Counted from the stretch's first letter, positions 25,902-34,440 are shown. The stretch: 64,000 bases of DNA from an uncultured Lachnospiraceae bacterium (GCA_910577015.1 CAJTKU010000008.1:61618-125617), one strand, 5' to 3'. The notes: a model not told the origin generated them from the sequence alone. Program-made: numbers and translations.

Positions 25902-26327
25902 ATGGCAAAACTGATTATTACAGTGGAAGGCGGGAAAATCACACAGACCCTGAACTTTTTGGACAGGAACATCAAGGACAACCGATACGTTTATGAAAAC
26001 GGCAATGAATCCGGCATCATGGATAAAGTAGAAGAAATTTATTCAGACATTCCGGAATGCCAGCGTATCATGGAAAATTACAGTGAATTGCTTGAAGCGG
26101 TTAATTTAGGAAAAAGTCAGATTACCAGTATTATGCGCCGGTTGAATCAGTTGGAAAAAGAAATGGATTTATATGTGGTTCCAAAGCCACAGAGTGAAAG
26201 GGAGCATGTCATTACACTTAACAATGCTGATTTAGCGGTTATTTCCAAGGGGAAAGAAGAAAATTCGCTCGCGACTGACAAACAGATTGAAGAGGCGCTT
26301 AAAACGCTAATCCATGAGAAAAAGTAA
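25902..26327 (+). CDS. hypothetical 141-residue protein
   Basis: I do not recognise a family. The start at 25902 follows a strong AAGGAGG; no earlier in-frame start has a ribosome site. The protein opens with a beta hairpin (MAKLIITVEGGKITQTLNFL), then a mostly helical, charged middle (DKVEEIYSDIPECQRIMENY, then GKSQITSIMRRLNQLEKEMD) and a Lys-rich end (EEALKTLIHEKK). No signal peptide, membrane helix or cysteine motif is seen. It has its own promoter and terminator, so it is a single-gene unit between the SRP RNA and a diguanylate cyclase. Confidence 0.7.
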   Translation: MAKLIITVEGGKITQTLNFLDRNIKDNRYVYENGNESGIMDKVEEIYSDIPECQRIMENYSELLEAVNLGKSQITSIMRRLNQLEKEMDLYVVPKPQSEREHVITLNNADLAVISKGKEENSLATDKQIEEALKTLIHEKK

Positions 26328-26330
26328 TGA

Positions 26331-26378
26331 AAAGCTGACAATTTCTGTATAGTGTCTGCAGAAATTGCCAGCTTTTTT
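26331..26378 (+). terminator. terminator between convergent genes
   Basis: AAAGCTGACAATTTCTG (26331-26347) pairs with CAGAAATTGCCAGCTTT (26359-26375) with one mismatch, followed by T6. The other strand also ends T-rich, so it may serve the converging cyclase gene too. Confidence 0.88.
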
Positions 26379-26417
26379 ATGTTTTTCTGTATGATATTCT
26401 GTGCTGAAAGGGTGTTG

Positions 26418-27440
26418 TTATACAATAACACAGTTGCGCCCGCGTTGTTTACCGAGATACAGTTTTTCGTCGGCGCACCGGATTACTTTTTCATAATTGC
26501 TGTCTGCAAGACCGGTTGCCACTCCGCCTGTAATGGTGACATGAATCTCTTTTCCGGCCACTTCGGTTACCATATTTTCAACCTGCATCCTTAATTTTTC
26601 TATCATGGGATATATGATATCAGGGGTAGCGTCAGGAAAGTAGAGGATAAATTCTTCCCCGCCCCAGCGAACCGCCAGGTTTTGGGTGCCCACCGTTTCC
26701 TGCAGGCAGGAGGAAACATTGACAAGCACGGCATCTCCGGCTTCATGCCCGTAAGTATCATTTACCTTTTTAAAAAAATCGATATCTATCATGGATATCA
26801 CATATTGTCTTCGCTTGTTTTGAGGAATAAGCTCTATATGTTTTTCAAGAAAACGGCGGGTATAAAGTCCGGTCAGGGTATCATGGTTCATATTATACCG
26901 CAGTGTTTCCCAGACGCTTTCCGTTTCCCTTGAATAGAAAAAAGTGGCGGCCAGTACGATGGTTGCTGTAATTCCTAAGTTTGTCAGAAAAAATACCGGC
27001 TGGTATTTCCCGATAATTTGCTCCGTGTCTAAAAGCCGGATGTGTCCTATCATAATGAGACTTTCTGTCAAAAGAGCGGAAACAATGCCTTTTATCTGAT
27101 AAATGAAACGTTTATGCTTGTAAGACGGAATCAAGTAAAAAATAGTGGACGACATGCCCACTATATAAAGGAAAAATCCATAAGAAGGCCCAAGGGCAAG
27201 TTCACTTAATGCGGAAAACAGGATAATCTCATAATAAGTAGATACCATACTCTCTTCAGATGTATCTCTCTTTATAAATAGGTAATAGGCATAAAAACTG
27301 GCGCTAAAGATATTCAGATATGCCAGCAGGCGTATCTGTAACCTGAAAAAGACGATGATATAAATGATATGTATCATCAGACATACTGTCAAAAATGCTT
27401 TGTTTCTATTCACAGCAACCCATTCAATCAACTTTTTCAT
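26418..27440 (-). CDS. membrane-bound diguanylate cyclase without I-site
   Basis: Makes cyclic di-GMP. 340 residues: five to six hydrophobic helices in the first ~165 residues form a MASE-like membrane sensor, then comes a GGDEF domain starting near MNHDTLTGLYTRRFLEKH. The active-site loop is RWGGEEF (about residue 257). At the position of the inhibitory RxxD the sequence is TQNL, so product inhibition through the I-site is not expected. The metal/GTP block is DIDFFKKVNDTYGHEAGD. The promoter is at 27557-27585 and leaves a leader of about 110 bases. Confidence 0.93.
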   Translation of the reverse strand: MKKLIEWVAVNRNKAFLTVCLMIHIIYIIVFFRLQIRLLAYLNIFSASFYAYYLFIKRDTSEESMVSTYYEIILFSALSELALGPSYGFFLYIVGMSSTIFYLIPSYKHKRFIYQIKGIVSALLTESLIMIGHIRLLDTEQIIGKYQPVFFLTNLGITATIVLAATFFYSRETESVWETLRYNMNHDTLTGLYTRRFLEKHIELIPQNKRRQYVISMIDIDFFKKVNDTYGHEAGDAVLVNVSSCLQETVGTQNLAVRWGGEEFILYFPDATPDIIYPMIEKLRMQVENMVTEVAGKEIHVTITGGVATGLADSNYEKVIRCADEKLYLGKQRGRNCVIV

Positions 27441-27444
27441 TTTT

Positions 27445-27545
27445 ATACCCTCGCATATCGTAAGCGCGGCTTGCGATACTGCAACAATAAAACGTCCGGA
27501 GGATTGTTTCCGAACCTTTATTATTATCTGTAAGTGACGAAACTA
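27445..27545 (-). promoter_or_regulatory. structured 5' leader of the diguanylate cyclase gene
   Basis: In RNA sense two hairpins can form. One is AATAAA...TCGGA with TCCG...TTTTATT (about 27481-27525). The other is ATCGCAAGC with GCTTACGAT around GCG (about 27457-27477). I could not match it to a cyclic di-GMP riboswitch. Its role is unknown. Confidence 0.3.
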
Positions 27546-27556
27546 TATATACATAT

Positions 27557-27585
27557 ATTATAACAAAAAAATAAGATTTCTTCAA
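27557..27585 (-). promoter_or_regulatory. promoter of the diguanylate cyclase gene
   Basis: On the minus strand TTGAAG (27585-27580), 17-base spacer, TATAAT (27562-27557). Confidence 0.75.
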
Positions 27586-27730
27586 CATTGCCGCCGTTGC
27601 CTGAACCAAACGCAGATAAGTAAAAAATACTATTTCAAATCCGGTAATTGGTGTATAATAATTACAGTTAAAATGGTAATATAAATAGTAAATGAATGGA
27701 TGCCTGATTTCGGGCAGAACGGAGGGAAAC

Positions 27731-28237
27731 ATGAATACAAATGCATTCAGGAAGCTTTCATACGGCGTGTATGTCATCAGTACATGGGATAAGGGAAAGG
27801 CGACGGGCTGCACAGCCAACAGTGTGATGCAGATTACATCACAGCCTGCCACCATAGCCGTCAGCATCAACCATGACAATTATACGAACGGATGCATCAG
27901 GGATACCGGGAAGTTTGCCGTATCCGTGCTGGGGGAGCATTCAGAGCCGTCGCTGATTGGAGGCTTTGGTTTCAGGAGCGGCAGGGACTGCGACAAGTTT
28001 GACGGGGTGGCGCATGAGGTGAAAAGCTACCTTCCCGTTTTGAAGGATGCCTGCGCGTATATCGTCTGTGAGGTGATTGACCAGATGGAAACGGACACGC
28101 ATACGGTCTTTTTGGGGAAGGTGCTTGACTGCGACGTTTTAAAGGATGACGACGCCATGACTTATGCTTATTACCACAATGTCATCAAGGGAAAAAGCCC
28201 CAAGGCGGCTCCTACTTATCTTCCTGAGGAGCAGTAA
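27731..28237 (+). CDS. flavin reductase-like / flavoredoxin protein
   Basis: FMN-binding split-barrel protein that probably passes electrons in anaerobic redox or oxygen detoxification. 168 residues from the ATG at 27731 (GGAGGGAAAC upstream). The start AFRKLSYGVYVISTWDKGKATGC (given as FRKLSYGVYVIST and KATGC) and the TANSVMQITSQPATIAVSIN region (TANSVMQITSQPAT) are FMN-contact motifs found in flavoredoxins and in the N-terminal half of high-molecular-weight rubredoxins. No rubredoxin domain is attached here. Its 3' end overlaps the converging lipoprotein gene by 26 bases. Confidence 0.88.
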   Translation: MNTNAFRKLSYGVYVISTWDKGKATGCTANSVMQITSQPATIAVSINHDNYTNGCIRDTGKFAVSVLGEHSEPSLIGGFGFRSGRDCDKFDGVAHEVKSYLPVLKDACAYIVCEVIDQMETDTHTVFLGKVLDCDVLKDDDAMTYAYYHNVIKGKSPKAAPTYLPEEQ

Positions 28238-29459
28238 TCCATTCGTCCAATCCCAAATCGGCGAATTTGGCCTCGATGCAGGTATAGTACCTGCCTTCAT
28301 GTGTGATAAGCCCAAGGCTGTCCCCGGTCAGGTAAAACATGTCGTTAAAATCATCAAGGCTGCTTTCCAGATAGGAATCTTTAATACTTTGCAGTTGTTC
28401 TTCATCGGAGGCGCATTCCCATGTCCACATACAATGGAAAGCGCCGCTGTTCAAAAGCTGCTCCACAGTACAGTCCTCACCCACGACATCCCGGAAGGTG
28501 AGGACTTTTCCTGTTTCCAGTGAAAGCGTAATGCCTCTATACCAGTCGTTAGGATGGTTTGCAAAACGGTATGAGTTAAATTCATAAATGAGGACGGATA
28601 AAAACTGCTCGTCCTTACGGGTGACTTTGTGGATTCTTTTAATAGAAACACACATCTCTTTTTCAGGATTTAAACATTCTTCATCATAATAACCATAAAA
28701 AAAGGCCTCGTGAATTTTCTCGTTTAACAGATTCTCCAGTTCTGTATCAGAAGTATTTATGTACGGGTAGAGAATGGTGATGCTGGTATCCAGTCGTACA
28801 TCCTCATAGGTGTATATACAGCTTTTAATATCACCTGCAAAGTGGTTTCCGGGAGAATAAAAATAGGTTGTTGCTGAAGTTGGTCCGGGGTCCGCAAAAT
28901 AGCGGATGGAAGTCTGCAAGTCCGTATTTATGGATAATTCCGCTTCATGGACAGAGCCGTCCAACAGTTCTCCTGCATCATCGATATTATCATAGGCGTA
29001 AAAAATATCCTGTGTCAGGACAGGTTCATACTCGCCCTTGAAGGTATACCATCCGGTTTCTTCGTCATAGGTAAAGGTCAGATGCTCAAGCCAGCAGAAA
29101 CCGGCGTCACTGCCGGATTTGTCCTCCAATAACATTTTGCAGGAAAACCTATCGTCGTTCATGGTCTCTATCCCGTTGAAATATACCGTGTAGGTGTTTT
29201 GGATTTTATGCTGTCTGAAGCCCTCCTGTAAAAACAAAAGCATTTGCACGAAAGCTTCCTCCTGACTGAAGGTATCCGGGAGGGGAGGGACGGTTTCTTC
29301 TATCGGAAAAGTTTCCACGGCAATGTTTTTTGCATGACCGGAGGAAAAATTTGCAGGTGTTTCGGGTGTACCGCTGCTGCATCCGGCAAGCAGCGGCAGA
29401 AGAAAAAGAACGGGTATCCATAGAAAGTGAAATTTATCAGGTTTGATTTTCGATTTCAT
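28212..29459 (-). CDS. lipoprotein with RsiV/DUF3298-like domain
   Basis: Surface lipoprotein of unknown role. 415 residues from the ATG at 29459 (AAAGGAGAG upstream); the lipobox is LLAGC after a clear signal peptide. The C-terminal half resembles DUF3298/RsiV-type domains, which in RsiV bind lysozyme: IRYFADPGPTSATTYFYS, NDWYRGITLSLETGKVLTFRD and the late EFNSYRFANHP stretch. No sigma factor gene lies nearby, so an anti-sigma role is unlikely. The start lies inside tadA (23-base overlap) and the end overlaps the flavoredoxin gene by 26 bases, which is unusually tight packing for convergent genes. Confidence 0.75.
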   Translation of the reverse strand: MKSKIKPDKFHFLWIPVLFLLPLLAGCSSGTPETPANFSSGHAKNIAVETFPIEETVPPLPDTFSQEEAFVQMLLFLQEGFRQHKIQNTYTVYFNGIETMNDDRFSCKMLLEDKSGSDAGFCWLEHLTFTYDEETGWYTFKGEYEPVLTQDIFYAYDNIDDAGELLDGSVHEAELSINTDLQTSIRYFADPGPTSATTYFYSPGNHFAGDIKSCIYTYEDVRLDTSITILYPYINTSDTELENLLNEKIHEAFFYGYYDEECLNPEKEMCVSIKRIHKVTRKDEQFLSVLIYEFNSYRFANHPNDWYRGITLSLETGKVLTFRDVVGEDCTVEQLLNSGAFHCMWTWECASDEEQLQSIKDSYLESSLDDFNDMFYLTGDSLGLITHEGRYYTCIEAKFADLGLDEWITAPQEDK

Positions 29460-29943
29460 CGGTATGTTTTCTCTCCTTTTCCATCTTATTGCGCACACGG
29501 AGTTCCTTAAAAAAGACAGTGAGCATGTCGCTGCATTCGGTTTCCAGCACTCCCCGTGTGATGTTTACCTGATGGTTAAAAGCCGGCATCTGCAAAATAT
29601 TCAGGATGGAACCTGCACAGCCTGCCTTGGGATTCATGCAGCCGATGACAACCTCGGGAATCCGCGCCTGCACGATGGCGCCCGAACACATCTGGCAGGG
29701 CTCTAAGGTCACGTAAAGCGTGCAGTCCTCAAGCCGCCAGTCCCCGATAAACCGGCTGGCTTTGTTTATGGCGGTGATTTCCGCGTGTGCCAGGGTGTTT
29801 TTGTCGGTATTGCGGCGGTTGTATCCCCTGCCGATAATTTTGTCTCCGTATACAATGACGCAGCCGATGGGCACTTCCCCGAGTGCGTACGCCTTTTTCG
29901 CCTGCTTTAAGGCTTCCTTCATGTATTTCTCGTGCAAATCCAT
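29437..29943 (-). CDS. tadA: tRNA-specific adenosine deaminase TadA
   Basis: Converts adenosine 34 of tRNA-Arg(ACG) to inosine. 168 residues. The zinc deaminase motifs are HAE at 53-55 (His ligand and proton-shuttle Glu) and PCQMC at 82-86 (two Cys ligands). The N-terminal MKEALKQAKKAYALGEVPIG and the GAIVQARIPEVVIGC region are typical of bacterial TadA. It overlaps the following lipoprotein gene by 23 bases. Only 37 bases separate its start from the 177-bp palindromic element, so its promoter must lie in or beyond that element. Confidence 0.95.
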   Translation of the reverse strand: MDLHEKYMKEALKQAKKAYALGEVPIGCVIVYGDKIIGRGYNRRNTDKNTLAHAEITAINKASRFIGDWRLEDCTLYVTLEPCQMCSGAIVQARIPEVVIGCMNPKAGCAGSILNILQMPAFNHQVNITRGVLETECSDMLTVFFKELRVRNKMEKERKHTDEIENQT

Positions 29944-29980
29944 TGATTTTCCGACCTTTTTCTTTTTTTAGATGATTTGA

Positions 29981-30169
29981 GATATTCCTTATTTTTCATT
30001 GGGGTAGCCCCGGCGTGCATTTGATTCCATAAAGGACCGTGTAAAAACGCCGGCCCTTGGATGCTGTTCTGTAGCATCCTATGTGCCGCTGCGTTTTTAC
30101 CCGAGCGAGAGCGTGTCCTGTTGGAACAAATGCACGCCGAGGCTGCCCCAATGAAAAATAAGGAATATC
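29981..30169 (+). repeat. long palindromic intergenic element, copy A
   Basis: Fills most of the 307-base gap between tadA and the next gene. The outer arms 29981-30004 and 30146-30169 are perfect complements. Inside, GCGTGCATTTG (30013-30023) pairs with CAAATGCACGC. The core from GATTCCATAAAGGACCGTG to GCGAGAGCG is nearly identical to copy B at 48727-48903. Measured from CCTTATTTT to AAAATAAGG both copies are 177 bases. Differences in paired regions compensate each other. No T run or open frame is present. See findings. Confidence 0.9.
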
Positions 30170-30183
30170 CAAGTAATTGGTGA

Positions 30184-30212
30184 TTGCATTACACTTGTTT
30201 TGTTGTTATAGT
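30184..30212 (+). promoter_or_regulatory. promoter of the NrdG-like gene
   Basis: TTGCAT (30184-30189), 17-base spacer, TATAGT (30207-30212), only 15 bases beyond the palindromic element. Confidence 0.65.
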
Positions 30213-30250
30213 ATGTATTATAACTTTTAAGGAGATGGCAGGCAAGCAAA

Positions 30251-30943
30251 ATGCAGATATATGGTTTGAATAAAACGACATTACTGGACTTTCCCGAGCA
30301 TGTGGCAGCCACCGTTTTTACGGGGGGCTGTAATTTTTGCTGTCCATTCTGCCATAACGGCGATTTAGTCAAAATGCCGCAGGGATATCCCCGGATGGAA
30401 GAGGAAGAAGTATTTGCCTTTCTGAAAAAACGCAGGGGTGTTCTTTCGGGCGTATGCATTACGGGGGGAGAGCCTACCCTGCAAAAGGATTTGCCGGATT
30501 TTATAAAAAAAGTTAAGGAGTTGGGTTATCTGGTGAAACTGGACACAAACGGATACAGACCGGATGTGCTGAAACGGCTGATGGACGACGGTTTGCCGGA
30601 TTATGTGGCAATGGATATCAAAAATTCCGGAAAACGTTACCCTGAAACTGTGGGGAAGGATAATCTGGATTTATCGCTGATAGAGGAAAGTGTGGAGCTA
30701 TTGATGACGGGCAGTATACCTTATGAATTTCGCACCACGGTGACAAGGCAGCTGCATGATAGGGAAGCTTTTATGGAAATAGGGGAGTGGCTTTCAGGGG
30801 CAAAGGCCTATTTCCTGCAGGCATATCGGGACAGCGAGCATGTCATGGAAAGGCGGTTTTCCTCCTATGAAAAAGAGGAACTGGAGGAGTTTGCGGAAAT
30901 ACTAAGAAAAACCATACATAGGGTAGAACTCAGGTTAGCGTGA
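30251..30943 (+). CDS. anaerobic ribonucleotide reductase activating protein-like radical SAM enzyme
   Basis: Radical SAM activase of the NrdG-like subgroup (the TIGR02495 type). 230 residues. The cluster motif is Cys27-x3-Cys31-x2-Cys34 (GCNFCCPFCHN), then CITGGEPTLQ and VKLDTNGYRPDVL. The LLDFPEHVAATVFTGGC opening is typical. The class III reductase NrdD, the expected target, is not in the window, so the pairing is by family only. The ribosome site AAGGAGATGG lies upstream. MATE transporter gene follows 27 bases later. Confidence 0.88.
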   Translation: MQIYGLNKTTLLDFPEHVAATVFTGGCNFCCPFCHNGDLVKMPQGYPRMEEEEVFAFLKKRRGVLSGVCITGGEPTLQKDLPDFIKKVKELGYLVKLDTNGYRPDVLKRLMDDGLPDYVAMDIKNSGKRYPETVGKDNLDLSLIEESVELLMTGSIPYEFRTTVTRQLHDREAFMEIGEWLSGAKAYFLQAYRDSEHVMERRFSSYEKEELEEFAEILRKTIHRVELRLA

Positions 30944-30970
30944 AATGCGGTATTTTTATGGAGGATGGAA

Positions 30971-32362
30971 ATGAAAAAAATAATATATAAATATCTGGGG
31001 GATAAGGCTTTTTATATTATGGTGCTTGGGGTGGTTGTGCCTATTATGGTACAGAACGGCATCACTAATTTTGTCAGTCTTTTGGATAATATTATGGTGG
31101 GCAGGGTAGGCACGGAGCAGATGTCAGGGGTTGCCATTGTCAACCAGCTGATGTTTGTTTTTAACCTTGGCATTTTCGGCGCCGTTTCCGGCGCAGGTAT
31201 CTTTGGCGCGCAGTTTTTCGGATGCGGCAAGCCGGAAGGCGTACGGCATGCTTTCCGCTTTAAGTTGATAATTACCCTTATTCTGACCGCAGCAGGCTGT
31301 CTTTTGTTTTTCTTTGGTGGAAATACTTTGATTCAGCTTTACCTGCATGGAGAAGAAAATAAGGAGGCGCTTAATGCGGCGCTTCATTACGGCAGGCAGT
31401 ATATGTTGATTATGCTGCTGGAGATGCCGCCTTTTGCCCTGGAACAATGTTATGCCAGCACGCTCAGGGAGTGCGGGGAAACGCTTCTTCCAATGAAGGC
31501 GGGCGTGGCGGCGGTTGTCATAAACCTGTGCCTGAACGCCGTATTGATTTTCGGTATGTTTGGTCTTCCTGCCATGGGCGTTGCAGGCGCTGCTGTGGCT
31601 ACCGTAGTGGCAAGGTATGTGGAACTTGCTATTGTAATGATATGGACACACCGCCATGTAAAAGAGCATCCTTTTATCGAGGGGGCATACAGAAGCCTGT
31701 ATATTCCCGGCAATCTGGTGAGTAAGATATTGATTAAGGGTACTCCCCTTATGCTGAATGAGTTTTTGTGGGCTGCAGGCGTGGCGGTATTGATGCAGTG
31801 TTATTCCATAAGAGGGTTGGAAGCCGTGGCGGCTTTGAATATTACGTCCACCATCTCCAATCTATTCAGTGTGGTTTACATTTCCCTGGGAAATGCAGTG
31901 GCCATCATTATCGGGCAACTTTTAGGCGCAGGCAAAATGGAAGAAGCGAAGGAAACAGACAGAAGGCTGATTACATTTTCCGTCGTATCCTGTGTGGCAG
32001 TGGGGATAGTGCTGGCATTGCTGGCGCCGCTGTTTCCCAAAATGTATAATACCACGGATGATGTCAGGGAACTGGCAGTCAGCCTGCTGCGTATTGTTGC
32101 AATCTGCATACCCATTTGTGCCTTTTTGAATGCATGCTATTTTACTCTCAGGGCAGGCGGTAGAACGATAATAACTTTTTTGTTTGACAGTGTGTTTGTG
32201 TGGTTTGTCAGTATTCCTGCTGCCTATATCCTGAGCAGATTTACCGCGGTTCCTACGGCGCCTTTATATTTTTACTGCCAGATGCTTGATATATTCAAAT
32301 GCGCAATCGGCTATGTGCTGGTGAAAAAGGGAGTATGGCTTTCCAACATTGTCGGGGATTAA
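30971..32362 (+). CDS. MATE-family efflux transporter
   Basis: Cation-driven multidrug or metabolite exporter in the cytoplasmic membrane. 463 residues with about 12 helices in two homologous halves. Signatures: SLLDNIMVGRVGTEQMSGVA in the first half and the matching GTPLMLNEFLWAAGVAVL and GNAVAIIIGQLLGAGKMEEAK in the second. The ATG at 30971 is preferred over 30965, because GGAGG then lies 6 bases upstream. It is probably co-transcribed with the radical SAM gene. Substrate is unknown. Confidence 0.93.
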   Translation: MKKIIYKYLGDKAFYIMVLGVVVPIMVQNGITNFVSLLDNIMVGRVGTEQMSGVAIVNQLMFVFNLGIFGAVSGAGIFGAQFFGCGKPEGVRHAFRFKLIITLILTAAGCLLFFFGGNTLIQLYLHGEENKEALNAALHYGRQYMLIMLLEMPPFALEQCYASTLRECGETLLPMKAGVAAVVINLCLNAVLIFGMFGLPAMGVAGAAVATVVARYVELAIVMIWTHRHVKEHPFIEGAYRSLYIPGNLVSKILIKGTPLMLNEFLWAAGVAVLMQCYSIRGLEAVAALNITSTISNLFSVVYISLGNAVAIIIGQLLGAGKMEEAKETDRRLITFSVVSCVAVGIVLALLAPLFPKMYNTTDDVRELAVSLLRIVAICIPICAFLNACYFTLRAGGRTIITFLFDSVFVWFVSIPAAYILSRFTAVPTAPLYFYCQMLDIFKCAIGYVLVKKGVWLSNIVGD

Positions 32363-32396
32363 CCTGCCTTACATTTCATTTTTCTATCTGTTTTTC

Positions 32397-32441
32397 TTGC
32401 CTTTTTGTATTATTTGTATTATAATAAGTAATACAAAAAGG
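32397..32441 (+). promoter_or_regulatory. promoter and operator of the GntR gene
   Basis: TTGCCT (32397-32402), 17-base spacer, TATAAT (32420-32425). The inverted repeat CCTTTTTGTATTA (32400-32412) and TAATACAAAAAGG (32429-32441) frames the -10, a likely autoregulatory site. The right arm also contains the ribosome site. Confidence 0.7.
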
Positions 32442-32449
32442 AGAATCCC

Positions 32450-32824
32450 ATGATTATTTACTTAAATGATGATTCGGACGTGCCTGTATTCAGGCAGATA
32501 CGGGACCAGATTGTTATCGGTATTTCCGAGGGGCGGCTCCTGCCGGGGGAAAAGCTTCCCACGGTAAGGGCGCTGGCTGAGGAAATTGGCATCAATTCCA
32601 TGACTGTGAATAAAGCCTACCAGTTGTTAAAGCAGGAGGGCTATATCCTGACGGACAAAAGAAACGGCGCCAGAGTCCGGGCGACCTTTGAAAACAAGGG
32701 CTGCCTTTCCGGGGAAGCAAGGGAACAGCTTCGCAGGATTATTTGCGAGGCAAAAATAAACGGAATGTCAGAGCAGGATTTTATGGAAGAATGCGGCAGG
32801 TATTGGTCGGGAAAACCGGAGTAA
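32450..32824 (+). CDS. GntR-family regulator, YtrA type
   Basis: DNA-binding repressor of the short YtrA subgroup. 124 residues: winged helix (PVFRQIRDQIVIGISEGRLL, then LPTVRALAEEIGINSMTVNKAYQLLKQEGY, in parts TVRALAEEIGINSMTVNKAY) and a short helical tail for dimer contacts, without a ligand domain. It is followed 54 bases later by a membrane-protein gene, which it probably controls, as YtrA-type regulators usually govern adjacent membrane or ABC genes. The palindrome over its promoter suggests autoregulation. Confidence 0.92.
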   Translation: MIIYLNDDSDVPVFRQIRDQIVIGISEGRLLPGEKLPTVRALAEEIGINSMTVNKAYQLLKQEGYILTDKRNGARVRATFENKGCLSGEAREQLRRIICEAKINGMSEQDFMEECGRYWSGKPE

Positions 32825-32878
32825 GCCATAGATGGAGAAGTATATGAAATAACGGGTATTCCGAAAGGAGGAAGAGAG

Positions 32879-34255
32879 ATGGCAGTGAAAATCATTATGA
32901 CGGTATGTCTTTATCCGGTGGTGTTTCTTATGTATTTCTTGTTGAAAAATGAAGGGCAGCCCAAAAAAGGGATGGCTTTCGGGGCAATGCTTACGGGCAG
33001 CAGGCTGCAGGAGCCTGAGGTTGTGGAGGTTGTCAAGGCGTATAACAGACAGATGAATCTGCTTTTTGCAGCGCTTGTTTTTCTGCCCCTTCCCGTATTT
33101 TTTATTCCATGGGAGTCCATCGTGATTTCCTTCTGGATGCTGTGGATTTTGGCGGCAATTTTTGCATTTGTGATTCCCTTTGCAATCGCAAACGGGAAAA
33201 TAAAGGCTGTTAAACGGGAAAAAGGATGGAAAAAAGGCGAGGACGCGCTGACGGCAGTGGAGATAAAACATGCGGGAAAAGTGCGTCTGGTAAGATTTTA
33301 CCAGTTTGCCGCGCCCTGTCTGCTCAGTGCGGGCGCTTTCGTCTGGGCGCTTGCGGGCTTTCGCGGGGAAAGGCAGGAAGCGCTGGGCATTGCCGTGGGC
33401 AGTATGGCGTTTGTCACTTTTCTGATTTATTTCATGGCAGTGTGGATGGATTCCCAGAAGACAAAGGTAATCAGTACGGACAGCGAAGCCAATCTGGGTT
33501 ACGCCCGTGCAGGGAAAAATCTTTGGAAAAACCTGTGGATGTGGCTGGCATGGATAAATGCCGTATATGCATTGTGCATGTTGTTTATGCTGGATGCAAA
33601 TTGGCAGTTGTCGGATTTTTTCTTTTGGACGACGGCGCTCTATATTCTGGCGACAATTATCCTGCTTCTGCTTGCCGTGAAAAAGAGGAGAAGCATAGAC
33701 GCTGCATATAAGGATAAAATGGATGTCGAGCCGGTTGATGATGACGACAAGTGGATATGGGGGATGCTATATTATAACCCGAAAGACAAACATTCCATGG
33801 TGGAAAAGAGGGTGGGTATCGGTACTACCATGAACATGGCGACGCCTGCCGGAAAAGGATTGGCTGTTTTCAGCGGACTGGCGCTGCTTTCCCTGCCGGT
33901 TCTCTGTGTATGGCTGATTCTTCTGGAGTTTACCCCGATACAATTATCCGTGGAAAAAAATCTGCTGGTGGCAAGTCAAATCAGGGAAGAATATCGCATT
34001 CCGGTGACGCTCATAGAAAACGTTACGCTTTTGGAGGAGCTTCCCAAGCTGTCCAAGGTAAGCGGAACAGGTATGGAGGAATTGAGAAAGGGAACGTTCC
34101 GGATTCCGGAGGAAGGAAAGTGCCAGGTTTTTATGAATCCGGCAAACAGCCTTTTTATCCGGTTTGAGGCATCGGGAGTCACTTATTACATGAGCGGCTA
34201 TGACGATGAGGAAACCATGGCGGTTTACGAGGAATTGCTGAGGCTTTCTAGATAA
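32879..34255 (+). CDS. DUF5808 membrane protein
   Basis: A 458-residue membrane protein with about seven helices. The DUF5808 signature lies around residues 290-315 (DDDKWIWGMLYYNPKDKHS, then VEKRVGIGTTMN). After the last helix a cytosolic or extracellular region of about 115 residues (YRIPVTLIENVTLLEELP ... VFMNPANSLFIRFEASG) resembles a small PH-like domain. The family is found in Bacillota next to YtrA-type regulators, as here. Function is unknown. The start follows AAAGGAGGAAGAG. Confidence 0.85.
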   Translation: MAVKIIMTVCLYPVVFLMYFLLKNEGQPKKGMAFGAMLTGSRLQEPEVVEVVKAYNRQMNLLFAALVFLPLPVFFIPWESIVISFWMLWILAAIFAFVIPFAIANGKIKAVKREKGWKKGEDALTAVEIKHAGKVRLVRFYQFAAPCLLSAGAFVWALAGFRGERQEALGIAVGSMAFVTFLIYFMAVWMDSQKTKVISTDSEANLGYARAGKNLWKNLWMWLAWINAVYALCMLFMLDANWQLSDFFFWTTALYILATIILLLLAVKKRRSIDAAYKDKMDVEPVDDDDKWIWGMLYYNPKDKHSMVEKRVGIGTTMNMATPAGKGLAVFSGLALLSLPVLCVWLILLEFTPIQLSVEKNLLVASQIREEYRIPVTLIENVTLLEELPKLSKVSGTGMEELRKGTFRIPEEGKCQVFMNPANSLFIRFEASGVTYYMSGYDDEETMAVYEELLRLSR

Positions 34256-34304
34256 CCTGAAATGCGGCATTTTTTAGGAATTTGGTTGTTTTATATAAAA
34301 ACAG

Positions 34305-34340
34305 GAAACTAATTTTGTTATTTTAGTTTCTTGTTTTTCT
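34305..34340 (+). terminator. AT-rich hairpin, terminator or operator
   Basis: GAAACTAA (34305-34312) and TTAGTTTC (34323-34330) form an inverted repeat with a 10-base loop, followed by TTGTTTTTCTTTTG. It may terminate the upstream gene, or be an operator for the TetR protein encoded from 34441. Confidence 0.5.
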
Positions 34341-34440
34341 TTTGTTTTCAGGATACAATTAAGGAAACGGAATAAATAAATCCAGTTTTCTGACGTATAA
34401 TAGCGTGGAAAGTACTTAGGAAAGCGGAAGGGGAGAAGGC

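Noticed and set aside
28212..29459. Anti-sigma factor call for the RsiV-like lipoprotein
   Set aside because: It has a lipobox, no cytosolic anti-sigma domain and no sigma factor gene beside it.
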